A stretch of DNA of 64,000 nucleotides from RGIG6307 sp964424345. GTDB taxonomy: Bacteria > Bacillota > Clostridia > Lachnospirales > Lachnospiraceae. Shown here piece by piece: positions 48,016-56,126 of this stretch; the stretch's first letter is position 1, and every line of letters starts with the position of its first letter. The stretch is from assembly GCA_964424345.1 (NCBI GenBank), contig CAYRIK010000002.1, positions 31,667-95,666 on the forward strand, in the 5' to 3' direction. The notes under the pieces are model-generated. The model was not told the origin of the DNA, ran no database searches, and saw only the letters and a list, made by a program, of their open reading frames with translations. A program made the position numbers and the translations under genes.

Positions 48016-48636
48016 TTAGTATATTTCGTCAACACGAATACATCTAAAAATACTGTCCATGCTGTAACCTTTGCGACAAAGGAAATTAATTACCTTCGCA
48101 GTCTCTTTTCTATCCGCTTTTGCTGCATCAAAATGCTTTTTCTGGAGCAACGCTTTTATCTGCTTTTCCTCATCTACAGGCATATTTTCTTCTTCAAACA
48201 ACTCCCATGCTCTTGTTGCAGTATCTTTATCAATTCCCTTTGCAAAAAGATCTTGAAAAATTCTTTTCTGGCTTCGGCTTTCACAATAGCAACGAATATA
48301 TTCCAATGTGTATCTCATATCATCTACATATCCATAGGAAGCAACATACTCGATTGCTTCTTCTACAATACATTCAGGATATCTTCCTTCGAGCAACTTT
48401 TTTCTCAGCATCGTTTTTGTATAAGTACGCTTCTGTAATAAATGCATCGCTCTTAATTTTGCTCTTTTAGGAAGCAGTTCTTCCATGATTTGTGTATAAA
48501 CCTCTCTTGGAAGTTCTGCTTCTTTTCTCAAATGGTACTTTTCCAGTTCATTTTTGTACATCGGAAAAAGTATACTGCAATCTACTTGAACAAGTACTTT
48601 TTTCTTATCGTGTTCTATAATATCTGTAATCGTCAT
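48016..48636 (-). CDS. recX: RecA regulator RecX
   Basis: This 206-residue helical protein has three-helix repeats typical of RecX (AKLRAMHLLQKRTYTKTMLRKKL, then YPECIVEEAIEYVASYGYVDD and FAKGIDKDTATRAWE). It caps or modulates RecA filaments. It starts 9 nt after recA stops, so it is co-transcribed and SOS-controlled. Confidence 0.92.
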   Translation of the reverse strand: MTITDIIEHDKKKVLVQVDCSILFPMYKNELEKYHLRKEAELPREVYTQIMEELLPKRAKLRAMHLLQKRTYTKTMLRKKLLEGRYPECIVEEAIEYVASYGYVDDMRYTLEYIRCYCESRSQKRIFQDLFAKGIDKDTATRAWELFEEENMPVDEEKQIKALLQKKHFDAAKADRKETAKVINFLCRKGYSMDSIFRCIRVDEIY

Positions 48637-48645
48637 AATTCCAGA

Positions 48646-49704
48646 TTATTCTTCTGTTTCTGTCTTTGTCTTACGAGTTTTTGTTTCTTTTTCTTCTGGT
48701 TTTGCATCACACTGTAAGCCGTAGTATTCACGTACTTTCAGTTCGATTTCATTCATCATATCCGGATGCTCTTTTAAGAAATTCTTTGTATTTTCTCGTC
48801 CCTGACCAATCTTGTTGCCTTCATAAGCATACCATGCACCTGATTTATTGATAATATTACATTCTGCTGCAAGGTCTACGATATCACCAACAGTAGAAAT
48901 ACCTTCTCCGAACATAATATCAAATTCTGCTTCCTTGAATGGAGGTGCAATCTTATTTTTAACAATTTTAACTCTTGTACGGTTACCGATATCTTCTCCA
49001 TTTACTTTGATAGATGCAATACGTCTAACATCCATACGAACAGAAGAATAGAACTTTAATGCTCTACCACCTGTTGTTGTTTCAGGATTACCGAACATAA
49101 TACCTACTTTTTCACGAAGCTGATTGATAAATACAACGGTACAATTAGATCTGCTGATGATTGCAGTCAATTTACGAAGAGCCTGAGACATCAATCTTGC
49201 CTGAAGACCAACGTGAGAATCACCCATATCACCATCGATTTCAGCCTTTGGAACAAGTGCTGCTACGGAGTCGATAACGATAATATCTACCGCACCGGAA
49301 CGAACCATTGTTTCTGTGATTTCTAATGCCTGCTCTCCATTATCTGGCTGAGAAATATATAAATTATCTACATCAACACCAATATTTTTAGCATATACTG
49401 GATCTAACGCATGCTCTGCATCAATAAATCCTGCAATTCCGCCTCTCTTTTGTACTTCTGCGATCATATGTAATGTAACTGTAGTCTTACCAGAAGATTC
49501 TGGACCATATATTTCTACAATACGACCCTTTGGAATACCACCTAAACCTAATGCAATATCAAGACTAAGAGCACCTGTAGGAACTGTCTCTACATTCATC
49601 TGTGCAGCAGAATCCCCAAGTTTCATCACTGCACCTTTACCAAACTGCTTTTCAATCTGTCCCAAAGCCGCATCTAGTGCTTTTAATTTATCATTCTTAT
49701 CCAT
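48646..49704 (-). CDS. recA: Recombinase RecA
   Basis: This 352-residue protein has Walker A GPESSGKTT (67-75), DNA-binding loops (INQLREKVGIMFGNPETTTGG) and a charged C-terminal tail (KPEEKETKTRKTKTETEE). It catalyses strand exchange and LexA cleavage. Its promoter contains two SOS boxes. Confidence 0.97.
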   Translation of the reverse strand: MDKNDKLKALDAALGQIEKQFGKGAVMKLGDSAAQMNVETVPTGALSLDIALGLGGIPKGRIVEIYGPESSGKTTVTLHMIAEVQKRGGIAGFIDAEHALDPVYAKNIGVDVDNLYISQPDNGEQALEITETMVRSGAVDIIVIDSVAALVPKAEIDGDMGDSHVGLQARLMSQALRKLTAIISRSNCTVVFINQLREKVGIMFGNPETTTGGRALKFYSSVRMDVRRIASIKVNGEDIGNRTRVKIVKNKIAPPFKEAEFDIMFGEGISTVGDIVDLAAECNIINKSGAWYAYEGNKIGQGRENTKNFLKEHPDMMNEIELKVREYYGLQCDAKPEEKETKTRKTKTETEE

Positions 49705-49735
49705 CTTTCAATCTCCACTTATAATACTCAAAAGA

Positions 49736-49747
49736 GAACAAATGTTC
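49736..49747. promoter_or_regulatory. SOS (LexA) box 1 of recA
   Basis: GAACAAATGTTC is a perfect match to the Gram-positive SOS box GAAC-N4-GTTC. It lies just downstream of the recA -10, where LexA would block transcription. Confidence 0.85.
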
Positions 49748-49755
49748 TTTTATTT

Positions 49756-49784
49756 ATAATAAAACATACGTTCTCTTTTGTCAA
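49756..49784 (-). promoter_or_regulatory. recA promoter with SOS box 2 in the spacer
   Basis: On the minus strand, TTGACA (49779-49784), 17-nt spacer, TATTAT (49756-49761). The spacer contains GAACGTATGTTT (49762-49773), a one-mismatch SOS box. Two LexA sites thus flank the -10. Confidence 0.85.
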
Positions 49785-49800
49785 TACTTATTATTTTTTG

Positions 49801-51069
49801 CTATAACATTTCATGAAAACAGTTTGCACCATCATATTCTAATATGCAGTTACGTGCCATCGCCAACGCAACTGTTGTTGTATTCTCTCGATTTTTCGTT
49901 CTGTCTCCACCAAAACAATACTTTTTCACCCAAACGCGTTCCTTTACAGCACATGCCACAAACACAAGCCCTACCGGTTTTTCTTTTGTACCGCCTCCTG
50001 GACCTGCAATACCAGTTACAGCTACAGCCACTTCAGCTCGCGCATGTTTTTGAGCCCCCAACGCCATTTCTTTTGCAGTCTGTTCACTTACAGCCCCAAA
50101 CTGACGTAATGTTTCTTCTTTTACACCAAGTTCTTCCATTTTGGCTTCATTAGCATACGTTACAAAACTTCTGTCAAGGCACTGACTCGCTCCTGCAACA
50201 TTTACCAATCTGGAACTAATCATACCACCCGTGCAAGATTCCGCTGTCGTAATATGATACCCATGTTCTATACACAATGCAACTACTGCATCTTCTAATT
50301 GTTCTTTTTCAGAAGTCGTATAAACAGCCATTTGGAAACGTCTTTTTAATTCTTCTGCAACAGGTTTTACAAGTTCTTTTGCCTGCTGTGTATCTTTTGC
50401 CTTTGCAGATATTCTAAAATGTACTTCCCCAAGTTTTGCGTATGGTGCAATTGTAGGATTAGTCTGTTTTTCCAAAATATCCATAATCATCGTCTCTGCT
50501 GTGGATTCTGGTATTCCACATACTTTGATCATTTCACTATAAATCACTTCTCCACTAAGCTTAGAAATCTTTTCGGCTACGCTTTCTTCAAACATCGGCT
50601 TCATCTCATTTGGAGGACCGGGAAGCAAAAATACATGCTTTTGTTCATCAAACAGATAAATACCAGGTGCTGTACCATTATGATTTGGTAATATACACGC
50701 TCCTTCTGGAACATCTGCCTGACGGAAATTATTTTCTGTGCACACAATATTTCTATGCGTAAAATAACGCTTTAAATCTTCACAGACCTGTTCATCTCGA
50801 TACAACTTTCTTCCAAACAAATCTGCTACAGTCTGTTTTGTCAAATCATCCTGTGTTGGTCCAAGACCTCCTGTCATAATAACAACATCAGCTCTTGACA
50901 GAGCCAATGCTACAGTCTGTTTTAAACGCTGCGGATTGTCCCCGACAACCTCTTGAAAATAACACACTGCCCCAAGATCAGCAAGTCTGCTTGCCAAATA
51001 TGCTGCATTTGTATTTACAATGTTTCCCATTAATAATTCTGTTCCAACAGAAATCAACTCTACTACCAT
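49801..51069 (-). CDS. cinA: CinA-family protein (nicotinamide-nucleotide amidase domain)
   Basis: This 422-residue protein has an N-terminal MoaB-like domain (ISVGTELLMGNIVNTNAAYLA, VIMTGGLGPTQDDLT) and a C-terminal CinA/PncC amidase domain (ITTAESCTGGMISSRLVNVAG, AVTGIAGPGGGT). It recycles nicotinamide nucleotides and is linked to competence and recA. It lies 12 nt after pgsA and just upstream of recA, the usual order. Confidence 0.93.
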   Translation of the reverse strand: MVVELISVGTELLMGNIVNTNAAYLASRLADLGAVCYFQEVVGDNPQRLKQTVALALSRADVVIMTGGLGPTQDDLTKQTVADLFGRKLYRDEQVCEDLKRYFTHRNIVCTENNFRQADVPEGACILPNHNGTAPGIYLFDEQKHVFLLPGPPNEMKPMFEESVAEKISKLSGEVIYSEMIKVCGIPESTAETMIMDILEKQTNPTIAPYAKLGEVHFRISAKAKDTQQAKELVKPVAEELKRRFQMAVYTTSEKEQLEDAVVALCIEHGYHITTAESCTGGMISSRLVNVAGASQCLDRSFVTYANEAKMEELGVKEETLRQFGAVSEQTAKEMALGAQKHARAEVAVAVTGIAGPGGGTKEKPVGLVFVACAVKERVWVKKYCFGGDRTKNRENTTTVALAMARNCILEYDGANCFHEML

Positions 51070-51081
51070 ACGTCACACACT

Positions 51082-51654
51082 TTACTTTACATCGCCAAGA
51101 ACTTGTTTGTTTTTCCAGATATAATCCACTAAAGAAATAATAGTAAGAACGGTTGCAATCCACATTACGATTGTTGTTACAACAGATAACGCCTGAATAT
51201 CTGCAATCATTAAAATAACCATAATCATCTGGAATGTTGTCTTATATTTACCCCATTTGCTTGCTGCAATAACAATACCATTATCAGATGCTATCAAACG
51301 GAAACCACTAATAATAAATTCTCTGCTGATGATAATAACTACTATATAAGCTGGAATACGTCCTAACTCTACCAAACAGATCATTGCTGCAGAAACTAAA
51401 AGTTTATCTGCCAATGGATCCATAAATTTACCAAAGTTTGTGATCAAATTATATTTTCTTGCAATCTTTCCATCAATCAAATCTGTCAGACAAGCAATGA
51501 TAAAAATGCCAAGAGCAATCCAGTTCATATACTCCACTGCACCGCCAAACAAAGCATCATACCAGCCCCATCCAGCACTTTGTCCTAAAAATAATACTAC
51601 AAAAGGAATTACTAAAATCACGCGAAATACGGTGAGCTTATTCGGTAAATTCAT
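51082..51654 (-). CDS. pgsA: CDP-diacylglycerol-glycerol-3-phosphate 3-phosphatidyltransferase
   Basis: This 190-residue membrane enzyme of the CDP-alcohol phosphatidyltransferase family has the signature DLIDGKIARKYNLITNFGKFMDPLADK (DG-x2-AR-x8-G-x3-D-x3-D). It makes phosphatidylglycerol phosphate. Start 51654 (MNLPNKLT) has GGAGAG 8 nt upstream and overlaps rimO by 17 nt. Confidence 0.94.
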   Translation of the reverse strand: MNLPNKLTVFRVILVIPFVVLFLGQSAGWGWYDALFGGAVEYMNWIALGIFIIACLTDLIDGKIARKYNLITNFGKFMDPLADKLLVSAAMICLVELGRIPAYIVVIIISREFIISGFRLIASDNGIVIAASKWGKYKTTFQMIMVILMIADIQALSVVTTIVMWIATVLTIISLVDYIWKNKQVLGDVK

Positions 51655-52975
51655 GATAAATCTCTCCAATCAAATCATATTCGTTACTGTCTGTAACCTG
51701 TACCTTTACAAAATCCCCTGTCATAAGTGTTGCAGAAGTCTGAATGAAAATATATCCATCTACATTCGGAGCATCTTTATAAGTACGTCCTACATATACG
51801 TCATCCTCTGCAACTTTTCCTTCGATCATACACCATAATATACGACCTACCATATCCTCTGCTTTTTCAAAAGCAATCTCTTGCTGAAGTTCCATCAATT
51901 CATCACGACGTGCTTCCTTGATTTCTTCATCAATCTGGTCTGGCATAATTGCAGCTGGTGTGTTTTCTTCCTGAGAATAGGTAAATACACCAAGTCTGTC
52001 AAATTCCATTTCGTTTACAAAACGATATAATTCTTCATGGTCTTCCTGTGTTTCTCCCGGAAAACCTGTAATCAAACTTGTTCTAAGTGCGATTTCCGGA
52101 ATCTCTGCACGAAGTTTTGCAATAATATTGCGTAAATCTTCGTTGGAAGTTCTTCTTCCCATACGTTTTAAAATGCTGTCTGATGCATGCTGAATCGGAA
52201 GATCCAAATATGGAACAACTTTTTCTTCATCTCGAATTGCAGCAATCAGTTCATCATCAATTTCTTCAGGATAGCAGTATAATACACGAACCCAGTATAA
52301 TCCTTCAATTTTACAAAGTTCATGCAATAAAGTTGCAAGGCTTTTCTTGCCATATAAATCTACACCATATAATGTTGTTTCCTGTGCAACTAAAATCAAT
52401 TCTTTTACTCCGTTTTGAACAAGACTTCTAGCCTCATTCAACAGATCTTCCATTGGAACAGAACGGAAACGTCCACGAACCTTTGGAATAATACAATATG
52501 TACAGAATTTATCACAGCCTTCTGCTATTTTTAAATATGCAAAATGACCGCCTGTTGTCACGATACGTCTTCCTTTTGTAGCTGCAAGATACTGAATATC
52601 TTCCATATGATCTGGTTTTTGACCTTCTAATACTTCTTCTACAGCTTCTACGATATGTTCAATCGCAGTTGTTCCTAAAATAGCATCTACTTCTGGAATC
52701 TGTTCTCTGATCTCTTCGCGATATCTTTGTGCAAGGCAGCCTGTTGCAATCAACGCTTTTAACTTGCCATCTGTCTTATACTGTCCCATTTCGATCAGCG
52801 TATTGATACTTTCTTCTTTGGCATCATGGATAAAAGTACAAGTATTTACGACTACAACTTCTGCTTCTGTTTCATCGTCTGTAAATTCAAATCCTTTATC
52901 TGCCAACATACCAAGCATTTTCTCGCTGTCTACTAGATTTTTGTCACAGCCAAGAGAAATAAACATTATCTTCAT
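51638..52975 (-). CDS. rimO: Ribosomal protein S12 methylthiotransferase RimO
   Basis: This 445-residue radical-SAM enzyme has an N-terminal UPF0004 domain with three Cys (SLGCDKNLVDSE, NTCTF, GCLAQR) and the radical SAM motif CDKFCTYC (~155). A TRAM domain (~375-445) follows. It adds a methylthio group to S12 Asp88 (E. coli numbering). It leads the rimO-pgsA-cinA-recA cluster. Confidence 0.95.
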   Translation of the reverse strand: MKIMFISLGCDKNLVDSEKMLGMLADKGFEFTDDETEAEVVVVNTCTFIHDAKEESINTLIEMGQYKTDGKLKALIATGCLAQRYREEIREQIPEVDAILGTTAIEHIVEAVEEVLEGQKPDHMEDIQYLAATKGRRIVTTGGHFAYLKIAEGCDKFCTYCIIPKVRGRFRSVPMEDLLNEARSLVQNGVKELILVAQETTLYGVDLYGKKSLATLLHELCKIEGLYWVRVLYCYPEEIDDELIAAIRDEEKVVPYLDLPIQHASDSILKRMGRRTSNEDLRNIIAKLRAEIPEIALRTSLITGFPGETQEDHEELYRFVNEMEFDRLGVFTYSQEENTPAAIMPDQIDEEIKEARRDELMELQQEIAFEKAEDMVGRILWCMIEGKVAEDDVYVGRTYKDAPNVDGYIFIQTSATLMTGDFVKVQVTDSNEYDLIGEIYHEFTE

Positions 52976-52995
52976 AAAAAACCCTCTTAAAGTCA

Positions 52996-53027
52996 GAGGC
53001 CGTCACAAAAAACATTTTGACAGCCTC
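52996..53027. other. Hairpin between rpoZ and rimO
   Basis: GAGGCCGTCA (52996-53005) pairs with TGACAGCCTC (53018-53027), one mismatch, loop of 12 nt. There is no T-run. It may attenuate readthrough from rpoZ into rimO or stabilise the 3' end of the rpoZ message. Confidence 0.5.
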
Positions 53028-53041
53028 CTTTATACATTATA

Positions 53042-53272
53042 TTAATTTTCTTCTGTAATGATTTTAATCTTGCCCTGATTCAATTCATCAACAGCAATAC
53101 TTAAAGGCTTGTCAAGCTTTACAGCTACTAATGGCTGTGAACCATCAATAATCTGACGTGCTCTTCTTGAAGTTGCCATAACGATAGAATAACGGCTGTT
53201 TACTACAGGGGTATCGCCCTCTGCATCCTTATTTACTACTTTCATCAATTCTGCATAAGATGGATGTAACAT
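53042..53272 (-). CDS. rpoZ: RNA polymerase omega subunit
   Basis: This 76-residue protein starts MLHPSYAELM and contains SRYSIVMATSRRARQI, the conserved omega segment that clamps beta-prime. It lies 2 nt after gmk. Confidence 0.92.
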   Translation of the reverse strand: MLHPSYAELMKVVNKDAEGDTPVVNSRYSIVMATSRRARQIIDGSQPLVAVKLDKPLSIAVDELNQGKIKIITEEN

Positions 53273-53274
53273 AA

Positions 53275-53913
53275 CTAAATTTCTCCTTCCTCTAACTCAC
53301 ATAACTGTGTTTTCATTGTATCAATCAGTGTAAGATTACGGCATGCACGTTTCTTTTCAGACTGTATCATCTGATGAAGTGCTTCCACACATGCATCTAT
53401 ATCATCATTTACTAATACATAATCGTATTTTTCAATGCCCTGACTTTCCTCTACTGCACGTCTCATACGTTTACGGATTACTTCTTCTGTTTCAGTTCCA
53501 CGTCCTTTGAGACGATCATATAATTCTTTTGCACTTGGTGGCAGAACAAATACTAAAACGGTACCAGGAATCTTTTCTTTTACCTGTAATGCTCCCTGTA
53601 TTTCAATTTCAAGCAATACATCTTTACCAGCTTCTAACTGCTGTTCTACATAATCTCTTGGTGTTCCATAGTAGTTGTCGCAATAACATGCATATTCGAT
53701 CAAACCATTTTCTTCGATCTTTTTTTCAAAATCCTCTTTTGCAGAGAAAAAGTACTCTATTCCATGTCTCTCGCCTGGTCTTGGTGCTCTTGTTGTCATA
53801 GAAACGCTGAGTGCATACTGTTCTTCGTATTTTGCAAGCAATCCTTTCATTACAGTACCTTTGCCTGTTCCAGCAAATCCACTTACTACAACGAGAATTC
53901 CTCTTTGATTCAT
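53275..53913 (-). CDS. gmk: Guanylate kinase
   Basis: This 212-residue P-loop kinase has GFAGTGKGT (the usual Ser at the third position is Ala), the GMP-binding STTRAPRPGE-type segment (MTTRAPRPGERHGIEYFF), and a LID region. It converts GMP to GDP. It is 20 nt after yicC and followed by rpoZ, a standard trio. Confidence 0.95.
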   Translation of the reverse strand: MNQRGILVVVSGFAGTGKGTVMKGLLAKYEEQYALSVSMTTRAPRPGERHGIEYFFSAKEDFEKKIEENGLIEYACYCDNYYGTPRDYVEQQLEAGKDVLLEIEIQGALQVKEKIPGTVLVFVLPPSAKELYDRLKGRGTETEEVIRKRMRRAVEESQGIEKYDYVLVNDDIDACVEALHQMIQSEKKRACRNLTLIDTMKTQLCELEEGEI

Positions 53914-53933
53914 TCTAATTTCCCCCTGACCTA

Positions 53934-54812
53934 TTACTCAATATTTTGAATTTGTTCACGAACCTTTTCAATTTCTGTTTTCAGTTCAATAGCGCAATTA
54001 GAAATAGCCAAATCATTTGACTTTGATAATGTAGTATTTGCTTCACGATTCATTTCCTGTGCAATAAAATCCAGCTTACGGCCAATATCTCCACCCTTTA
54101 CCAAAGTATCCTTCGTAGTAGCAATATGACTCTTTAAACGAACTATTTCTTCATCTACACACGCTTTATCTGCAAAAATGGTAACTTCCGTCAAAAGACG
54201 ATTCTCATCCACTTTTACATCTCCTAACAGGTCTTTTATTTTTGCTTCTAACTTTTCACGATACTCCTGCACAATCTGTGGAGAACGTTCTTCAATAAAA
54301 GAAACTTTCTCTAACATACCATCCAGTTTTTCTACTAAATCTGCTCTCAGATTTTCGCCCTCGGTAATACGAGAAGCTACAAACTGCTCTGCTGCCTTAC
54401 AAAACGCATCCTTTAACTCTTTCCAAAGTTCTTCTTCGTCCAAAGGTGCTTCTTCCATTGTAAGTACATCGGGATAACGAGATAATACAGATACTCTGAC
54501 ATCATTATCTAAATGAAAATCTGCTGCCATCTGTTCTAAATGAGCCATATACTCACTTGCAAGTGCTTTATTATATTTTACATTTGCAGTTGCTTCTGAA
54601 AAATCTTCTAACGTAATAAAAATATCAATCTTACCACGAGAAGCATATTTTTTCAATTCGCTGCGAATCGCACTTTCAAACATATATAATTTTTTTGGCA
54701 TTTTGATATTTACATCTAAATATCTGTGGTTTACGGACTTCATCTCAACTGTATATTTGCGAGTTCCTTCCATAACTTCACTTCTGCCAAAACCTGTCAT
54801 ACTCTTGATCAT
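53934..54812 (-). CDS. yicC: YicC/YloC-family endoribonuclease
   Basis: This 292-residue protein begins MIKSMTGFGRSE and includes MKSVNHRYLDVNIKMP and the C-terminal DUF1732 segment with GRKLDFIAQEMNREANTTLSKS. Family members act as endoribonucleases. First gene of the yicC-gmk-rpoZ unit, with the promoter at 54858-54886. Confidence 0.93.
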   Translation of the reverse strand: MIKSMTGFGRSEVMEGTRKYTVEMKSVNHRYLDVNIKMPKKLYMFESAIRSELKKYASRGKIDIFITLEDFSEATANVKYNKALASEYMAHLEQMAADFHLDNDVRVSVLSRYPDVLTMEEAPLDEEELWKELKDAFCKAAEQFVASRITEGENLRADLVEKLDGMLEKVSFIEERSPQIVQEYREKLEAKIKDLLGDVKVDENRLLTEVTIFADKACVDEEIVRLKSHIATTKDTLVKGGDIGRKLDFIAQEMNREANTTLSKSNDLAISNCAIELKTEIEKVREQIQNIE

Positions 54813-54857
54813 AACTTCCTCTTTTCAAAACATGAACACTACCCCATGTTCACCTAA

Positions 54858-54886
54858 AGTATATATAAATCACAAAAAATAGTCAA
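54858..54886 (-). promoter_or_regulatory. Promoter of yicC-gmk-rpoZ
   Basis: On the minus strand, TTGACT (54881-54886), 17-nt spacer, TATACT (54858-54863). A TGAAC-10 nt-GTTCA dyad lies just downstream in the leader. Confidence 0.8.
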
Positions 54887-54893
54887 GCAAGCT

Positions 54894-55973
54894 CTAACAG
54901 TATTTTTTTACGATTGCTTCCATCTCGTTCCATTTTTTCTCCATGTCAGCAACCAATGCAAACTGTGTACGACAACGATCTAAATTGTGATTTGGTCTAT
55001 GAATCTTAAAGTATGTATCTCCTTCTAAATAATCTGTTAAGAAACGCATACCACATTCCAATGTCATAGTTTTTGCACCCATTGGAAGCATCTTGATTTC
55101 ATTTTCTGTAAGATTTCCGTTAGAACCTTCTAAGAATCCCTTTACATATATTTCAAATAAGTCTAAATCTAAAGAAACTTTAGAAAGATCTGTTTCATCC
55201 TCTGCTGCTGTATTTGCACCAAAACGAATAGAATCGCCAAAATCGTTTATAGAAAGACCAGGCATTACAGTATCTAAATCAATGATACAAATTCCTTTTC
55301 CAGTTTCTTTATCAATCATAATATTATTTAACTTTGTATCATTATGTGTAACTCGTAATGGAAGTTCTTTCTTTTCTAACATATCCATCAAAACAGCAGT
55401 ATCTGCTTTATGATCCATCACAAATGCAATTTCATCTAATACTGATGCTTTTCTATTGCAAATATCCTGATCAACAGCTTTGCAGAATGTTTCAAAACGC
55501 TTTACTGTATTATGGAAATCTGGGATTGTTTCATGAAGTGTTTCTGCAGGATAGTCTGCTAACAATGCCTGAAATTTACCAAATGCCACTGCACTTTCAT
55601 AAAAATCTTCTGGCTTTTCTACGCTGTCATAAGAAAATGCATCCTTAATAAAATAGTACACTCTGTAGCTGCATTCTTCACTTTCTTTGAAAAAGGATTT
55701 ACCATCTACAGTTGGTATTACCAACATCGTTTCTCTCTTTGGATCACCGCCACGTTCTTCTATAATCTTTGCTAAATATCCTGTTACATTTACGATATTT
55801 TCCATAAGAGCATCTATATTTTTAAAGATATTTGTATTTACTTTCTGTAAAATATATGTATCTTCCGTTGTCTGTACTAAATAAGTTGTATTAATATGTC
55901 CACTTCCATACAAACTAATATCTGTCACATCACCTATTACTTGAAATTGTTTTACAATCTGAGCTAACTCCAC
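54894..55973 (-). CDS. N-acetylhexosamine kinase-like phosphotransferase (NahK/APH fold)
   Basis: This ~359-residue aminoglycoside-phosphotransferase-fold kinase has RVTHNDTKLNNIMID with the catalytic Asp (about residue 212) and IIDLDTVMPGLSINDFGDSIRFGA as the metal motif. The pattern is that of N-acetylhexosamine 1-kinases from the lacto-N-biose/mucin pathway. The start GTG (55973) is preferred since GGAGG lies 8 nt upstream; the ATG at 55988 overlaps that SD. It is monocistronic and divergent from the NFACT gene. Confidence 0.85.
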   Translation of the reverse strand: MELAQIVKQFQVIGDVTDISLYGSGHINTTYLVQTTEDTYILQKVNTNIFKNIDALMENIVNVTGYLAKIIEERGGDPKRETMLVIPTVDGKSFFKESEECSYRVYYFIKDAFSYDSVEKPEDFYESAVAFGKFQALLADYPAETLHETIPDFHNTVKRFETFCKAVDQDICNRKASVLDEIAFVMDHKADTAVLMDMLEKKELPLRVTHNDTKLNNIMIDKETGKGICIIDLDTVMPGLSINDFGDSIRFGANTAAEDETDLSKVSLDLDLFEIYVKGFLEGSNGNLTENEIKMLPMGAKTMTLECGMRFLTDYLEGDTYFKIHRPNHNLDRCRTQFALVADMEKKWNEMEAIVKKYC

Positions 55974-56026
55974 AATCAATTCCTCCATGTATTTTTTTAT
56001 AACGTCTTCACTTTGATGTACCTTTT

Positions 56027-56056
56027 ATATTACCTAATTCCAAAGTATCTTGTCAA
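56027..56056 (-). promoter_or_regulatory. Promoter of the NahK-like gene
   Basis: On the minus strand, TTGACA (56051-56056), 18-nt spacer, TAATAT (56027-56032). Confidence 0.7.
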
Positions 56057-56065
56057 CCAAAATGT

Positions 56066-56094
56066 TTGATTTGTTCCTATATTTATGATAGAAT
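56066..56094 (+). promoter_or_regulatory. Promoter of the NFACT gene
   Basis: TTGATT (56066-56071), 17-nt spacer, TAGAAT (56089-56094), 32 nt upstream of the start. Its -35 lies 9 nt from the divergent NahK-like -35. Confidence 0.7.
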
Positions 56095-56126
56095 ATCGCC
56101 AAAGACCAAAATTGGAGGTTTACTTT

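Noticed and set aside
47992..48438. Long plus-strand frames opposite recX, galM, rny and others
   Set aside because: They lie antisense to well-supported genes and show no domain or SD; such mirror frames are common in AT-rich coding DNA.
54828..54852. TGAAC-10 nt-GTTCA dyad in the yicC leader as an SOS box
   Set aside because: The half-site spacing is 10 nt instead of 4, so it does not match a LexA site.
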